Part shown: positions 1-6,872 of the stretch, piece by piece | Numbering within the stretch: the first letter of the stretch is position 1 | Layout of the letters: each line of letters begins with the position of its first letter | Source: Candidatus Solibacter sp. | GTDB lineage: Bacteria > Acidobacteriota > Terriglobia > Bryobacterales > Bryobacteraceae | Reading direction: 5' to 3' | DNA: 14,070 nucleotides | Assembly (NCBI GenBank): GCA_017883345.1 | Contig: JADGNT010000033.1 | Coordinates: forward strand, 1-14,070 | The notes under the pieces: generated by a model | The model's database searches: none | What the model saw: the letters and a program-made list of their open reading frames with translations, nothing else | Told to the model about the DNA's origin: nothing | Program-made: the position numbers and the translations under genes

Positions 1-88
1 GGCGCCGGCATGCCCCTCGGAACAGTCCCGCTTTCGGATTCTTCCACCGGGAGCGGTGTTTCCCCAACTATCCTACCCATAGATTCTG

Positions 89-664
89 CTACAGAGCCGA
101 AGTTCCAAAGACGACTCCGGCCGGATTCATTTCGCCTCCAAATGAGTTCGTAATCGACTTGCTCCTGGTCGGACTGCGGTCAGTAGCGTAGAATACCTTC
201 ACGCTCGCAAATAGCGGTGAAGTCGCTGCGGTGTTGTCTTGCTGCGTAGGTAGGCGAACTGGAATCGATACCGAAAATGAGTATGAGACAGAACTGCTGT
301 TCTCGCTAACGATCACAGCGCAATACCGTGAATCCTCGTCCGGCAGGACGTAGAAGTCGTAGTGATCGCCACCGTTCCTTTCAGAAATGAGATTGTCGCG
401 ATGATCAAACAGAGTTAGGGCGATCGAGGAACCAGCGGAGGCCGATAGATAAACTCGGAGCGCTTTGCCGCCCGCAACGGGAATGCTCGCGAAGCGGTGC
501 GTCTCGTGAGCCGCAAGGCGTGCAGACTTAAGCTCCCATGACGATCTAGAATTCTGCGTCAGGTGCTTTGCAACCAACCGAGACTCACTCCGGAGCATAG
601 GTGCACATAGGGCGAGCACGAGATGGCCAGACATGACAAAACGGGTGCATCGGGTCATTTTCAT
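89..664 (-). pseudogene. Secreted protein with PPC-like domain, probably truncated DUF900-type hydrolase
   Basis: The frame encodes 191 residues. It starts at an ATG preceded by a GGGGTGAG Shine-Dalgarno sequence about 6 bases away. Residues 1-27 look like a signal peptide, with basic residues followed by a hydrophobic stretch ending LVLALCAPML. Residues about 45-135 resemble a PPC-type beta-sandwich: an opening polar segment, then HRFASIPVAGGKALRVYLSA, LTLFDHRDNLISE and a Ser-rich end. From residue 153 it reads VKVFYATDRSPT. That motif is characteristic of the start of the alpha/beta-hydrolase domain of DUF900 family proteins, yet a stop follows about 27 residues later and no catalytic domain is present. 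The next 88 bases to the window edge are open in another frame. A frameshift or C-terminal loss is therefore likely, but a genuine short secreted protein is possible. By eye its codons are less GC-rich than its neighbours', which may indicate transfer. Confidence 0.5.
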
Positions 665-944
665 ATCATCTCACCCCGGCGTGGCGGCAGGTGCGTCGGG
701 TGAACGCATCTTCATGCTGAGCCGTTCTCTGGCGCGGTTGTTCAGTCTAGCCCGCTGGCAGCAGGTCCGCGTAGTCACCGTGTCGTCTGAGTGCCTCCGG
801 CCTGAAACTCCCCAGATACGGCCTTCTGGGAGATCACTCCTGGTAAGCCGGTTTTCCCCGACGCGGATGGTAGAGCACTGCTGCCCCGCGTCACTTCCAG
901 GTCGCGCACCTCCGCCGGACAGGCCGGATCGGCCGGATCGGCGT
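665..944. other. Intergenic stretch without a convincing gene
   Basis: This stretch lies between the truncated secreted protein and the 3' end of the DUF302 gene. Open frames cross it on both strands, but their translations are rich in Arg, Pro and Ser without recognisable motifs and overlap real genes at the ends. A 9-base unit (GGCCGGATC) is repeated directly twice at 922-939. The bases just upstream of 664 hold the Shine-Dalgarno sequence for the minus-strand gene. I see no clear promoter or terminator. Confidence 0.4.
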
Positions 945-1484
945 CTACCCCCCCGGCGAGTCAAGCACGCCGGTCCCCGCCAACTCTTCCACTTTCGTGC
1001 CGTGGCAGTCAATCCGCTGCGGGAGGGTGGCCCGCATGTTGACCTGGTCCTCGGTCGCAGGGCGATCGCCCAGCCCACCGCCCGCCCGCGCTTCGCGGGG
1101 CAGCCCGTGCGAGGCTTCCTCCATCGCGAGGCGTAGAGTATCTTCCAGCGATGCCGCCAACGGCTCGACTTCCGGCCGGTGGAGCAGGCGGCAGTACTCT
1201 CGGGGAGAAATGGTTTCGAGAAAGATGCCGTTTCCTACCGCGCAGGCCGCGATCCGGCTGGGCAGAAACGCCGCAAACCGGATGTCCGCGCGCAGCAGCG
1301 GAGCATACAGGCTGGGGAAGCACAGCGTGAAGACGATCGCGTCCGCTCCCTTCAGGCGCAGCTCCGCTGGCAGCAACTGGCCGATATGACTGACGGCCAA
1401 AACCGTGCCGCCGTGCCGTTCGGCAGCCAGGCGCAACCCAACTTCGATTTGATCCAGTCCTTGCGTAGTGTGAATCTGTAGCAT
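945..1484 (-). CDS. DUF302 domain protein, last gene of the hydroxy-acid operon
   Basis: The protein has 179 residues. I chose ATG at 1484 because GAGGTGAG (1489-1496 on the minus strand) sits 4-5 bases upstream as an ideal Shine-Dalgarno. A GTG at 1493 overlapping the upstream TGA is the alternative. Residues about 8-125 match the DUF302 pattern: GLDQIEVGLRLAAERHGGTVL, then VSHIGQLLPAEL, then FTLCFPSLYAPLLRADIRFAAFLP (broken here: LYAPLLRADI / RFAAFLPSRIA), then a short strand ending FLETISP. The family is small, soluble and of unknown biochemical role. The last 45 or so residues are Gly/Arg-rich and not part of the domain. The ribosome binding site lies across the dehydrogenase stop codon, so translation is probably coupled and the protein likely serves the same pathway. 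There is no signal peptide or membrane segment. Confidence 0.75.
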   Translation of the reverse strand: MLQIHTTQGLDQIEVGLRLAAERHGGTVLAVSHIGQLLPAELRLKGADAIVFTLCFPSLYAPLLRADIRFAAFLPSRIAACAVGNGIFLETISPREYCRLLHRPEVEPLAASLEDTLRLAMEEASHGLPREARAGGGLGDRPATEDQVNMRATLPQRIDCHGTKVEELAGTGVLDSPGG

Positions 1485-1489
1485 TTGGC

Positions 1490-2602
1490 TCACCTCATTG
1501 CGTGCGCGAACCGCAGGGATTCGGCGACACTTTGGGCAACGTCCATGGTGGAGGCGCTGCCGCCCAGATCATAGGTTCGGACCGCGCCCCGTTCCACCAC
1601 ATCGGCCACGGCCCTCTCGATATTGCGTGCGATCTCCCGCTCGCCCAGCCACTCCACCATCATCTTGGAAGCGAGAATGGCTGCCAGCGGGTTGACCTTA
1701 TTCTGCCCGGCGTATTTGGGCGCCGAGCCGTGCGTGGGTTCGAAGACCGCGTATTGCTCGCCGATATTGCCGCTGTAGCCGAACCCCATGCCGCCGGCCA
1801 GTTGGGAGCAGAGGTCCGACAAAATATCGCCGAACAGGTTGGTGGTGACGATCACGTCGTAGTTCAACGGGTTTTTCAGCAGCCACATGCACATGGCATC
1901 GACGTTGGCGGTATCGAACTCGACTTGCGGGTAGTTCGCCGCGACGTCTCGTGCCACTTCCAGAAACACGCCGCAGGTGGCGCGAAGGACGTTCGCCTTG
2001 TGGACCGCGGTCACTTTGCGCCGTCGGTTTTTCACGGCGTACTGGAACGCTGCTTCGACGATGCGCCGCGATGCCCGGCGCGTAATGCTGCGGATGGAAA
2101 TGGCGGCATCCGGCGGTATCGGCTTCATCGCCGGGATCGCCAGCAGCGGTTCCGGGATTGTAGGAAACTCCACGCCGATGTACATGCCTTCGGTGTTTTC
2201 CCGGAAGATGACCAGGTCGATATTCTCGCGGTAGTTCAGCGGATTTCCACGGAACGTCCGGCAAGGGCGGAGACAGATGTAGAGGTCGAGCAATTGCCGC
2301 ATGCGGACAATGGGGCTGCGGTAGGCGAAACCTCGCGTCTGAAGCAACGGCGCGAGTTCCCGGACGGCCTCCGCCGCCGGCTTCGACGTAATGGCGCCGA
2401 AGAAAGCGCAATCCGTGTGCCGCGGCACGTCGAGGGTGCGCGGCGGCAGCGCATCGCCCTCCGCGCGCCAGAACTCCCAACCGATATCGCCGTGGAGGTA
2501 GTCGGCCTCGAAGCCCGCGGCGTCGAGGACCAAACGGGCGGCATCGCAGACCTCCGGGCCGATGCCATCGCCCGGCAACCAGGCTACACGGTATCGAGAC
2601 AC
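1490..2602 (-). CDS. Isocitrate/isopropylmalate dehydrogenase-family enzyme, probably NADP-dependent
   Basis: This 370-residue protein is a metal- and NAD(P)-dependent oxidative decarboxylase of 2-hydroxy di/tricarboxylates. The GTG start follows AAAGGAGG by 5 bases, and WLPGDGIGPEV begins at residue 9 as expected. By alignment in my head to E. coli isocitrate dehydrogenase, R102, R112, R134, Y141 and K202 match the substrate and catalytic residues, and D259 and D263 the metal-binding acids. The NADP-type motif HGSAPKYAGQ is present (K296, Y297, with Y344 further on). The position of E. coli Asn115 is Ile98, so the C3 pocket differs from a true isocitrate dehydrogenase. It overlaps the small-subunit gene by 19 bases and shares its stop region with the DUF302 ribosome site. 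Exact substrate is unknown: isocitrate, 3-alkylmalate or a related acid are options. Confidence 0.9.
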   Translation of the reverse strand: MSRYRVAWLPGDGIGPEVCDAARLVLDAAGFEADYLHGDIGWEFWRAEGDALPPRTLDVPRHTDCAFFGAITSKPAAEAVRELAPLLQTRGFAYRSPIVRMRQLLDLYICLRPCRTFRGNPLNYRENIDLVIFRENTEGMYIGVEFPTIPEPLLAIPAMKPIPPDAAISIRSITRRASRRIVEAAFQYAVKNRRRKVTAVHKANVLRATCGVFLEVARDVAANYPQVEFDTANVDAMCMWLLKNPLNYDVIVTTNLFGDILSDLCSQLAGGMGFGYSGNIGEQYAVFEPTHGSAPKYAGQNKVNPLAAILASKMMVEWLGEREIARNIERAVADVVERGAVRTYDLGGSASTMDVAQSVAESLRFAHAMR

Positions 2603-3168
2603 GGGTTCCTCCTTTGGTCTATGTATTTGCGTTTCAGATAGGGGATGAGCCCGCCGGCAGCCAGCAACTCGGCCGCGCGCGGGTCCAGCGGGGCGGACGG
2701 GAAGATGCGGTCCTGCGTCAGGTCGTGAATCTCGCCCGCAACCAGATCGATTTCGAGCTCGTCGCCGGCGGCAAGCATGGCCGGCCTTGCGGCCGGCTGG
2801 CAAGCTGAAGCATGCCCCACAACGGCCGCCTCCGGCGACACAACGGCGGCCAACCCCAGGTTAATGGCGTTCCGGAAGAAGATGCGCGCGAAGGACGCGG
2901 CAATCACGGCGCCGGCGCCGGCGAACTTGAGGGCGGCAGCGGCCTGTTCGCGGCTGGAACCGCAGCCGAAGTTCCTGCCCGCCACGATAACGTCGCCTGG
3001 CTGGAGCCCGGCCCGAATCTCCGGGTAAACCAGCTCAAACAGATGCTCGGCGGTTTTTTCGCGGTCCGTGATGTTCAGGTACCGGCCCGGATAGATGATG
3101 TCGGTATCGATGTTGTCTCCCAGAACGGCCCGGACGCGGCCACGGAGCTTCAAACTTCCGTCAGGCAT
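2584..3168 (-). CDS. Aconitase-superfamily hydro-lyase small subunit (LeuD-like swivel domain)
   Basis: This 194-residue protein carries the swivelling domain that completes the active site of the large subunit in isopropylmalate isomerase, homoaconitase and dimethylmaleate hydratase-type enzymes. The ATG follows GGAGG by 7 bases and lies inside the 3' end of the large-subunit gene (19-base overlap). Residues 18-31 read [14 protein letters not shown], and the family hallmark [13 protein letters not shown] follows at 64-76. The specificity loop after Tyr30-Leu31 reads YLNITD, which is neither of the two versions I know for isopropylmalate isomerase or homoaconitase. At about 160 residues without extras the archaeal-type family is shorter. 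The excess here is partly a 16-residue block at about 116-131, apparently from a palindromic insertion, which leaves the frame open. The C-terminus after YLKRKY is a short tail that overlaps the dehydrogenase start. Confidence 0.9.
   Translation of the reverse strand: MPDGSLKLRGRVRAVLGDNIDTDIIYPGRYLNITDREKTAEHLFELVYPEIRAGLQPGDVIVAGRNFGCGSSREQAAAALKFAGAGAVIAASFARIFFRNAINLGLAAVVSPEAAVVGHASACQPAARPAMLAAGDELEIDLVAGEIHDLTQDRIFPSAPLDPRAAELLAAGGLIPYLKRKYIDQRRNPCLDTV
2776..2823 (-). repeat. Candidate palindromic element inserted in frame in the small-subunit gene
   Basis: About 48 bases encode residues roughly 116-131, a block that splits an otherwise typical family segment (VVSPEAA, then [11 protein letters not shown]). 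The DNA contains two hairpins side by side. One is GCCGGCC-TTGC-GGCCGGC (2780-2797), a perfect 7-base stem with a 4-base loop. The other, on the coding strand, is GGCATGCTTCAGCTTGCC, a nearly perfect palindrome with one mismatch. The length is a multiple of three. The layout is like small palindromic repeats that invade reading frames. Exact ends and repeat status are inferred, because no second copy is visible in this window. Confidence 0.45.
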
Positions 3169-4445
3169 GGTTCCGCCTCCTTCACGATGGCCTCGGGATG
3201 CGCCAGCTTTCCCGCAATGGCCGAAGCGGCGACGACTGCCGGACTGGCCAGATAGACGAACGAGTCCTTGCTGCCCATCCGGCCGACGAAATTGCGGTTG
3301 GTGGAAGAAACGCACGTTTCACCGGCTGCCAGAATGCCCTGATGCACTCCGACGCATGGGCCGCAGCCGGGTGGGTTGATGATGGCTCCGGCCGCCACCA
3401 GCGTCTCCAGGTAGCCGAGCCGCATGGCCTCGCGATAGACCTGCTGCGAGGCGGGGATGACGATCAGCCGCGTTCGCGGGTGGATACTGCGCCCAGCCAC
3501 TACGCGCGCCGCCACCTCCAGATCCTCCAGGCGGCCGTTGGTGCAGGAGCCGAGGACCGCCTGGTGCACCGGCACTTCCCCAACGGCCGAAAGCGGCTTG
3601 ACGCGATCCACCGAATGCGGGCAGGCGATCACCGGCTCCGCCAGGTCTTCGCCGGCATCCATGCGAATGACCCGCTCGTAACGGGCATCCGCATCGGGCG
3701 CGATCGTCGCCAGTTTTTCTGGAACCCGTGGGCGCAGATAGTCCAACAGAATTTCATCCACGGGCGTAAATGCGACCTTGGCGCCCATTTCCATGGCGAG
3801 GTTGGTGAGCACCATGCGGGAAGCCACGCTCATGCGCCGGATGGCCGGGCCATCGAACTCCACGGCGCGATAGTCCGCACCCGCCGCGCCAAGCCTGCCG
3901 ATGAGATGCAGTATCAGGTCCTTGGCGGAAATCCAGGGCCGCAACTCGCCCTCCACTTCGATCCGCAGCGTGGAGGGAACCTTAAACCACAGCGTGCCTT
4001 CCGTCCAGACGCCGGCCATTTCGGTGGCGCCGATGCCGGTGGCGAAGGCGCCAAACGCCCCATGCGTGGTGGTATGAGAGTCGGTGCCAACGATCAGCAT
4101 CCCTGGCCGGACATGACCGTTTTCCGGCAGTACCTGATGACAGATGCCGCCGCGTCCGACATCATAGAAGTGCTCGATGCCCTGAGCGGCGACAAATTCA
4201 CGGATTGCCTGATGCGTGGTGGCGGTCTTTTCGGATTCGGCCGGCACGCGATGGTCGAATATGATGACGATCTTCGACGGGTCCCACACGCGGCCCACGC
4301 CGATTTCGAGAAAGCTCTTGCGGACCAGATCGGCATTTTCGTGGCTCATGGCGAGGTCCACACGCGCGATCACGATCTGCTCCGGAGACACGCGATCATA
4401 CCCGGAAGCGCGGGCGAGAATCTTTTCGGCCAATGTCATACCCAC
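3150..4445 (-). CDS. Aconitase-superfamily hydro-lyase large subunit (archaeal-type LeuC)
   Basis: This 431-residue protein is the [4Fe-4S] dehydratase subunit that moves a hydroxyl between adjacent carbons of a hydroxy-acid. A GTG at 4445 lies 7 bases after GGGGAGG. An ATG two codons later (4439) is the alternative start. Cluster ligands are the Cys of LGSCTNGR (about residue 301) and the two Cys of PPGCGPC (about 361 and 364). Further family motifs are GTDSHTTTHGAFGAFATGIG and TNRNFVGRMGS. The length and the GCGPCVGVHQG form belong to the shorter archaeal-type LeuC/homoaconitase branch rather than the longer E. coli LeuC or aconitase A. It starts 16 bases after the lyase gene and overlaps the small subunit gene by 19 bases. 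There are no leuA or other leucine genes nearby, so a housekeeping role in leucine synthesis is not supported by context. Confidence 0.92.
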   Translation of the reverse strand: MGMTLAEKILARASGYDRVSPEQIVIARVDLAMSHENADLVRKSFLEIGVGRVWDPSKIVIIFDHRVPAESEKTATTHQAIREFVAAQGIEHFYDVGRGGICHQVLPENGHVRPGMLIVGTDSHTTTHGAFGAFATGIGATEMAGVWTEGTLWFKVPSTLRIEVEGELRPWISAKDLILHLIGRLGAAGADYRAVEFDGPAIRRMSVASRMVLTNLAMEMGAKVAFTPVDEILLDYLRPRVPEKLATIAPDADARYERVIRMDAGEDLAEPVIACPHSVDRVKPLSAVGEVPVHQAVLGSCTNGRLEDLEVAARVVAGRSIHPRTRLIVIPASQQVYREAMRLGYLETLVAAGAIINPPGCGPCVGVHQGILAAGETCVSSTNRNFVGRMGSKDSFVYLASPAVVAASAIAGKLAHPEAIVKEAEPCLTEV

Positions 4446-4461
4446 GGCAGTTCCTCCCCAA

Positions 4462-5370
4462 TCACCGGCCGGCTGCAACCAGCGACGGCAGGTACTCGTG
4501 CTCCATGGCCCGGTATTCCGGCAGCCCCACGAAAGCCGTGTAGTCCTTGAAGCCGGTGAGCCAGTACGTTTCACCGGCCAGGATGCCGGTGTGCGAACCG
4601 TGCAACGCCGTGAAGAAGTCCGTCAAGGCTTTGTGCATCACCAGAATGGACGCGACCGGGATGCTTACCCGGGCGACACCCAAGGCAGCCAGTTCCGGGA
4701 TGGAGACGAGCTCGGTTTTGACCCCGGTAACGCCATCCATGAGGTTCACCGAGAGCAGACCATGGATCTCGCGCACGGCGCTCTCGATATCGGAACGCGT
4801 GCCGATGCCGTCGATGAACACCAGGTCGGCGCCCGAATCCAGGTAAAAGTTGGCGCGGAAGATGGCTTCGCGAAGTCCGTGTACGGCGTAGGAATCGGTG
4901 CGGGCATTGATCACGATGTCCTTCCCAAGGCGCCGGCGCACCTCGACCATGGCCCTGACCTTGCCCGCCATCTCGTCGGCGGGGATCACCTGCTTGCCTT
5001 CCATGTGGCCGCAGCGCTTCGGGAACATCTGATCTTCGATGTTGACTCCTCCCACGCCCATCTCGATCAGGCGCTCTGTGATGGAGGCGGCGTTCAGCGC
5101 GTTGCCGCCGCCCGTATCGATGTCGGCCATCACGGGTATCGACACTGCCCGCGTGATGTACCCGGTGAAGTCGAGGATGTCTTGCATATCGACCAGACCG
5201 ACATCCGGCTTGCCGAGCAGGCTCCCGGCAAGACCGAAGCCGCTGACCTGGACGGCTTCGAACCCGGCGCGTTCGATGATTTTGGCGCTCAGGGCATCGT
5301 GGCACCCCGGCACCACCAGTGCCTTTCTGCGTTGCAATGCGGCACGAAGAACGGAAGCTCGATCGCTCAC
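4462..5370 (-). CDS. Isocitrate lyase/PEP mutase superfamily C-C lyase
   Basis: This 302-residue TIM-barrel enzyme resembles methylisocitrate lyase and 2,3-dimethylmalate lyase, which cleave a 2-hydroxy acid to a 2-oxo acid (pyruvate or glyoxylate) and a carboxylate. The start is a GTG with AAGGAGA about 10 bases upstream. Visible motifs are PGCHDALSA (21-29), the metal-binding MADIDTGGGN (81-90), IEDQ (111-114), the catalytic loop PKRCGHMEGK (117-126) with Cys120 as the expected acid, and NARTD (155-159). Presence of this Cys argues for a lyase rather than a phosphonopyruvate-type mutase or hydrolase. Length is close to PrpB (about 295). It is the first gene of the operon with the hydro-lyase and the dehydrogenase. 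No citrate synthase-like gene accompanies it, so it is not an ordinary methylcitrate cluster. Substrate unknown. Confidence 0.88.
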   Translation of the reverse strand: MSDRASVLRAALQRRKALVVPGCHDALSAKIIERAGFEAVQVSGFGLAGSLLGKPDVGLVDMQDILDFTGYITRAVSIPVMADIDTGGGNALNAASITERLIEMGVGGVNIEDQMFPKRCGHMEGKQVIPADEMAGKVRAMVEVRRRLGKDIVINARTDSYAVHGLREAIFRANFYLDSGADLVFIDGIGTRSDIESAVREIHGLLSVNLMDGVTGVKTELVSIPELAALGVARVSIPVASILVMHKALTDFFTALHGSHTGILAGETYWLTGFKDYTAFVGLPEYRAMEHEYLPSLVAAGR

Positions 5371-5400
5371 AGCTTGGCTTCTCCTTGGCAGCTAATTCCA

Positions 5401-5429
5401 CCTATAGCAGATTCGGATGCCGATGTCTT
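5401..5429 (-). promoter_or_regulatory. Candidate sigma70-type promoter of the hydroxy-acid operon
   Basis: On the minus strand AAGACA (5424-5429) and TATAGG (5401-5406) are separated by exactly 17 bases. The -10 is preceded by TGC, giving an extended -10. Transcription would start near 5394, leaving a leader of about 24 bases before the GTG at 5370. Matches to consensus are only partial, so this is a proposal. Read-through from the upstream Mut7-C gene is also possible. Confidence 0.35.
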
Positions 5430-5468
5430 CTGTTGTGCGCCTGTCGACCCGCCAAGAAGCCGATCCCG

Positions 5469-6215
5469 CTATTCTCGAGCCTGCATGCTGGCATCGATCA
5501 ATTGCCGCATGCGGCGGAAGTGTCCGCCCTTCCAGTAAGCGCGGCCGCAATCCGGGCAGCGCAGGAACTCGTCGTGCAGTAGGGCAACCTGGACAGGAAG
5601 TTGATGGCGCACCTGGTCTTTACCTGCCTGCGCCAGCAGCGTGTTGCATCGCAGACACCGCGAGAAGGGTTTTGCCAAACGCCCCAAATCAAAACGCCCG
5701 ACCACTTCCGCGAGTTGCTCCCGCGGTTGGGTTGCCCGGAGGTAATATCCGTGCGTCACGGAGCCGCGTTTGAGGAGACCCACATCGCGGGTCAACAGAA
5801 TCCGGTGTTCGTGGCGCGAGACCTCTGCCAGTCGCTCGTCGGTGCCACGGTTCCGATACAGAGTGTCAAATCCCAGCATGCGAAGGTATCCGGCCAGGCG
5901 GCCGAGGTGCACATCAAGTACGAACCGTGGATCGCGGAGTGGTTCCGGCCGCACTCGCGTCAGCCCGGCGATGTCGAACGCCTCGAAGACCGGGTAAACA
6001 CTGATCCGGTCGCCGTCCTGAACCCGGTAGGCGAAATCCACCGATTGTCCGTTGACCAGGATAAGATCGACCTCCGTGTGGGGCACGCCGAATGACTCGA
6101 TGCGGTCCTTGACGGTTGCGACATCCAGGAAACCATACGCGAACTCCGTGAAACGGCGCTCCGGCGGCAGAAAGTCGTTGAGTTCCGCGTAGAAGCGGAA
6201 GTGCGCAACAGGCAT
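5469..6215 (-). CDS. Mut7-C RNase-like protein with ubiquitin-like N-terminus
   Basis: The protein has 248 residues from the ATG at 6215, chosen because the family typically begins right at the FRFYAELNDFLP segment. Upstream ATG (6242) and GTG (6254) starts are in frame and none has a good Shine-Dalgarno. Residues 4-80 form the ubiquitin/MoaD-like domain (FRFYAELNDFL, then VNGQSVDFAYRVQDGDRISVYP). Residues 97-180 form the Mut7-C PIN-like nuclease fold, with acidic residues in RFVLDVHLGRLAGYLRMLGF and LTRDVGLL. A zinc ribbon follows (Cys187, Cys190, Cys220, Cys223 in CLRC and CPDC). The family is inferred to act on RNA in the cytoplasm, and targets are unknown. The gene is divergent from the PEBP gene and about 100 bases upstream of the lyase operon, in the same direction. 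Confidence 0.88.
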   Translation of the reverse strand: MPVAHFRFYAELNDFLPPERRFTEFAYGFLDVATVKDRIESFGVPHTEVDLILVNGQSVDFAYRVQDGDRISVYPVFEAFDIAGLTRVRPEPLRDPRFVLDVHLGRLAGYLRMLGFDTLYRNRGTDERLAEVSRHEHRILLTRDVGLLKRGSVTHGYYLRATQPREQLAEVVGRFDLGRLAKPFSRCLRCNTLLAQAGKDQVRHQLPVQVALLHDEFLRCPDCGRAYWKGGHFRRMRQLIDASMQARE

Positions 6216-6324
6216 GACGTTGGCCAAGGCTCTATTGGGCATACCGGCCAGCACCGAGTGTACACCCGCCGCGCCCGGCCGCGGAAGGTCTGACAGCGCG
6301 ATAATCGGGCATAGGGCTCCTGTT

Positions 6325-6780
6325 ATGTCTTTTCAGCTTTGGTCCAATTCATTTGCGGAAGCCGGATGGATTCCGGAATTGCACGCGTGCAAAGGTGCCG
6401 ACCTCTCACCGTCGCTGGAATGGAGCGGTGAACCAGGGGACGTGCGCAGTTTCGCGCTCGTCGTCGAAGATCCGGACGCACCCTCCGGCACGTTCTGTCA
6501 CTGGCTGGTATATGATATCCCTCCGGACGCGCACAATTTGGCGCAGGGCCTCAAACCTGGCTCGGCGGGAGTGAGCGGCACCAACGATTTCGGCCGGCCG
6601 GGTTATGGCGGCCCGTGTCCGCCCAAGGGATCGGCGCACCGGTACTATTTCCGGCTGTATGCGCTCGACGTCAACACTCTCGGTCTGCGCCCGGGAGTGG
6701 ACCGCGGGGAATTGTTACGGGCCATGAACGGGCACATCCTGGCGGAAACGCAGTGCATGGGCCGGTTTCAACGGCGCTAG
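6325..6780 (+). CDS. YbhB/YbcL family Raf kinase inhibitor-like (PEBP) protein
   Basis: This 151-residue protein begins at ATG 6325 (MSFQLWSNSF), where family members normally start. The frame stays open upstream but that part is Pro/Arg-rich and non-conserved. The PEBP signature is clear: VVEDPDAPSGTFCHWLVYDI at about residues 47-66, then GPCPPKGSAHRYYFRLYALD at about 97-116. The fold binds small anionic ligands; the bacterial role is not established. No signal peptide is present, so a cytoplasmic protein is expected. It has only a weak Shine-Dalgarno (ATAGGG). The 109 bases shared with the divergent Mut7-C gene include a perfect GTGTACAC palindrome near 6258, with no known meaning. Confidence 0.92.
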   Translation: MSFQLWSNSFAEAGWIPELHACKGADLSPSLEWSGEPGDVRSFALVVEDPDAPSGTFCHWLVYDIPPDAHNLAQGLKPGSAGVSGTNDFGRPGYGGPCPPKGSAHRYYFRLYALDVNTLGLRPGVDRGELLRAMNGHILAETQCMGRFQRR

Positions 6781-6872
6781 GGAGAAAATCTGCGCACGCC
6801 ACGGCAGGGTAGGCTGGCGGTCCAATGGGTCGGTTCGGAAACCACCTTCCCCAGTAAAACACGTGAAAACTT

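Noticed and set aside
922..942. Two and a bit copies of a 9-base GC-rich unit as a possible CRISPR or tandem array
   Set aside because: There are too few copies, no spacers and no cas genes. It is a minor local duplication.
633..1136. Plus-strand frame of 167 codons across the space between the first two genes
   Set aside because: It overlaps the starts and ends of better-supported minus-strand genes and turns into Arg/Pro-rich text without motifs.
1502..2641. Long plus-strand frame opposite the dehydrogenase gene
   Set aside because: The minus strand carries every dehydrogenase motif in order. The plus frame is an effect of high-GC codon use.
3198..4550. Long plus-strand frame opposite the large-subunit gene
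   Set aside because: It has His/Arg/Gly-rich composition and no domain, whereas the opposite strand holds the iron-sulfur hydro-lyase.
3150..5370. Interpretation as leucine biosynthesis (leuCD with leuB)
   Set aside because: A lyase with the KRCGH motif leads the operon, no leuA is present, and the dehydrogenase has the isocitrate dehydrogenase-type DLYICLRP and KYAGQ motifs, not those of LeuB.
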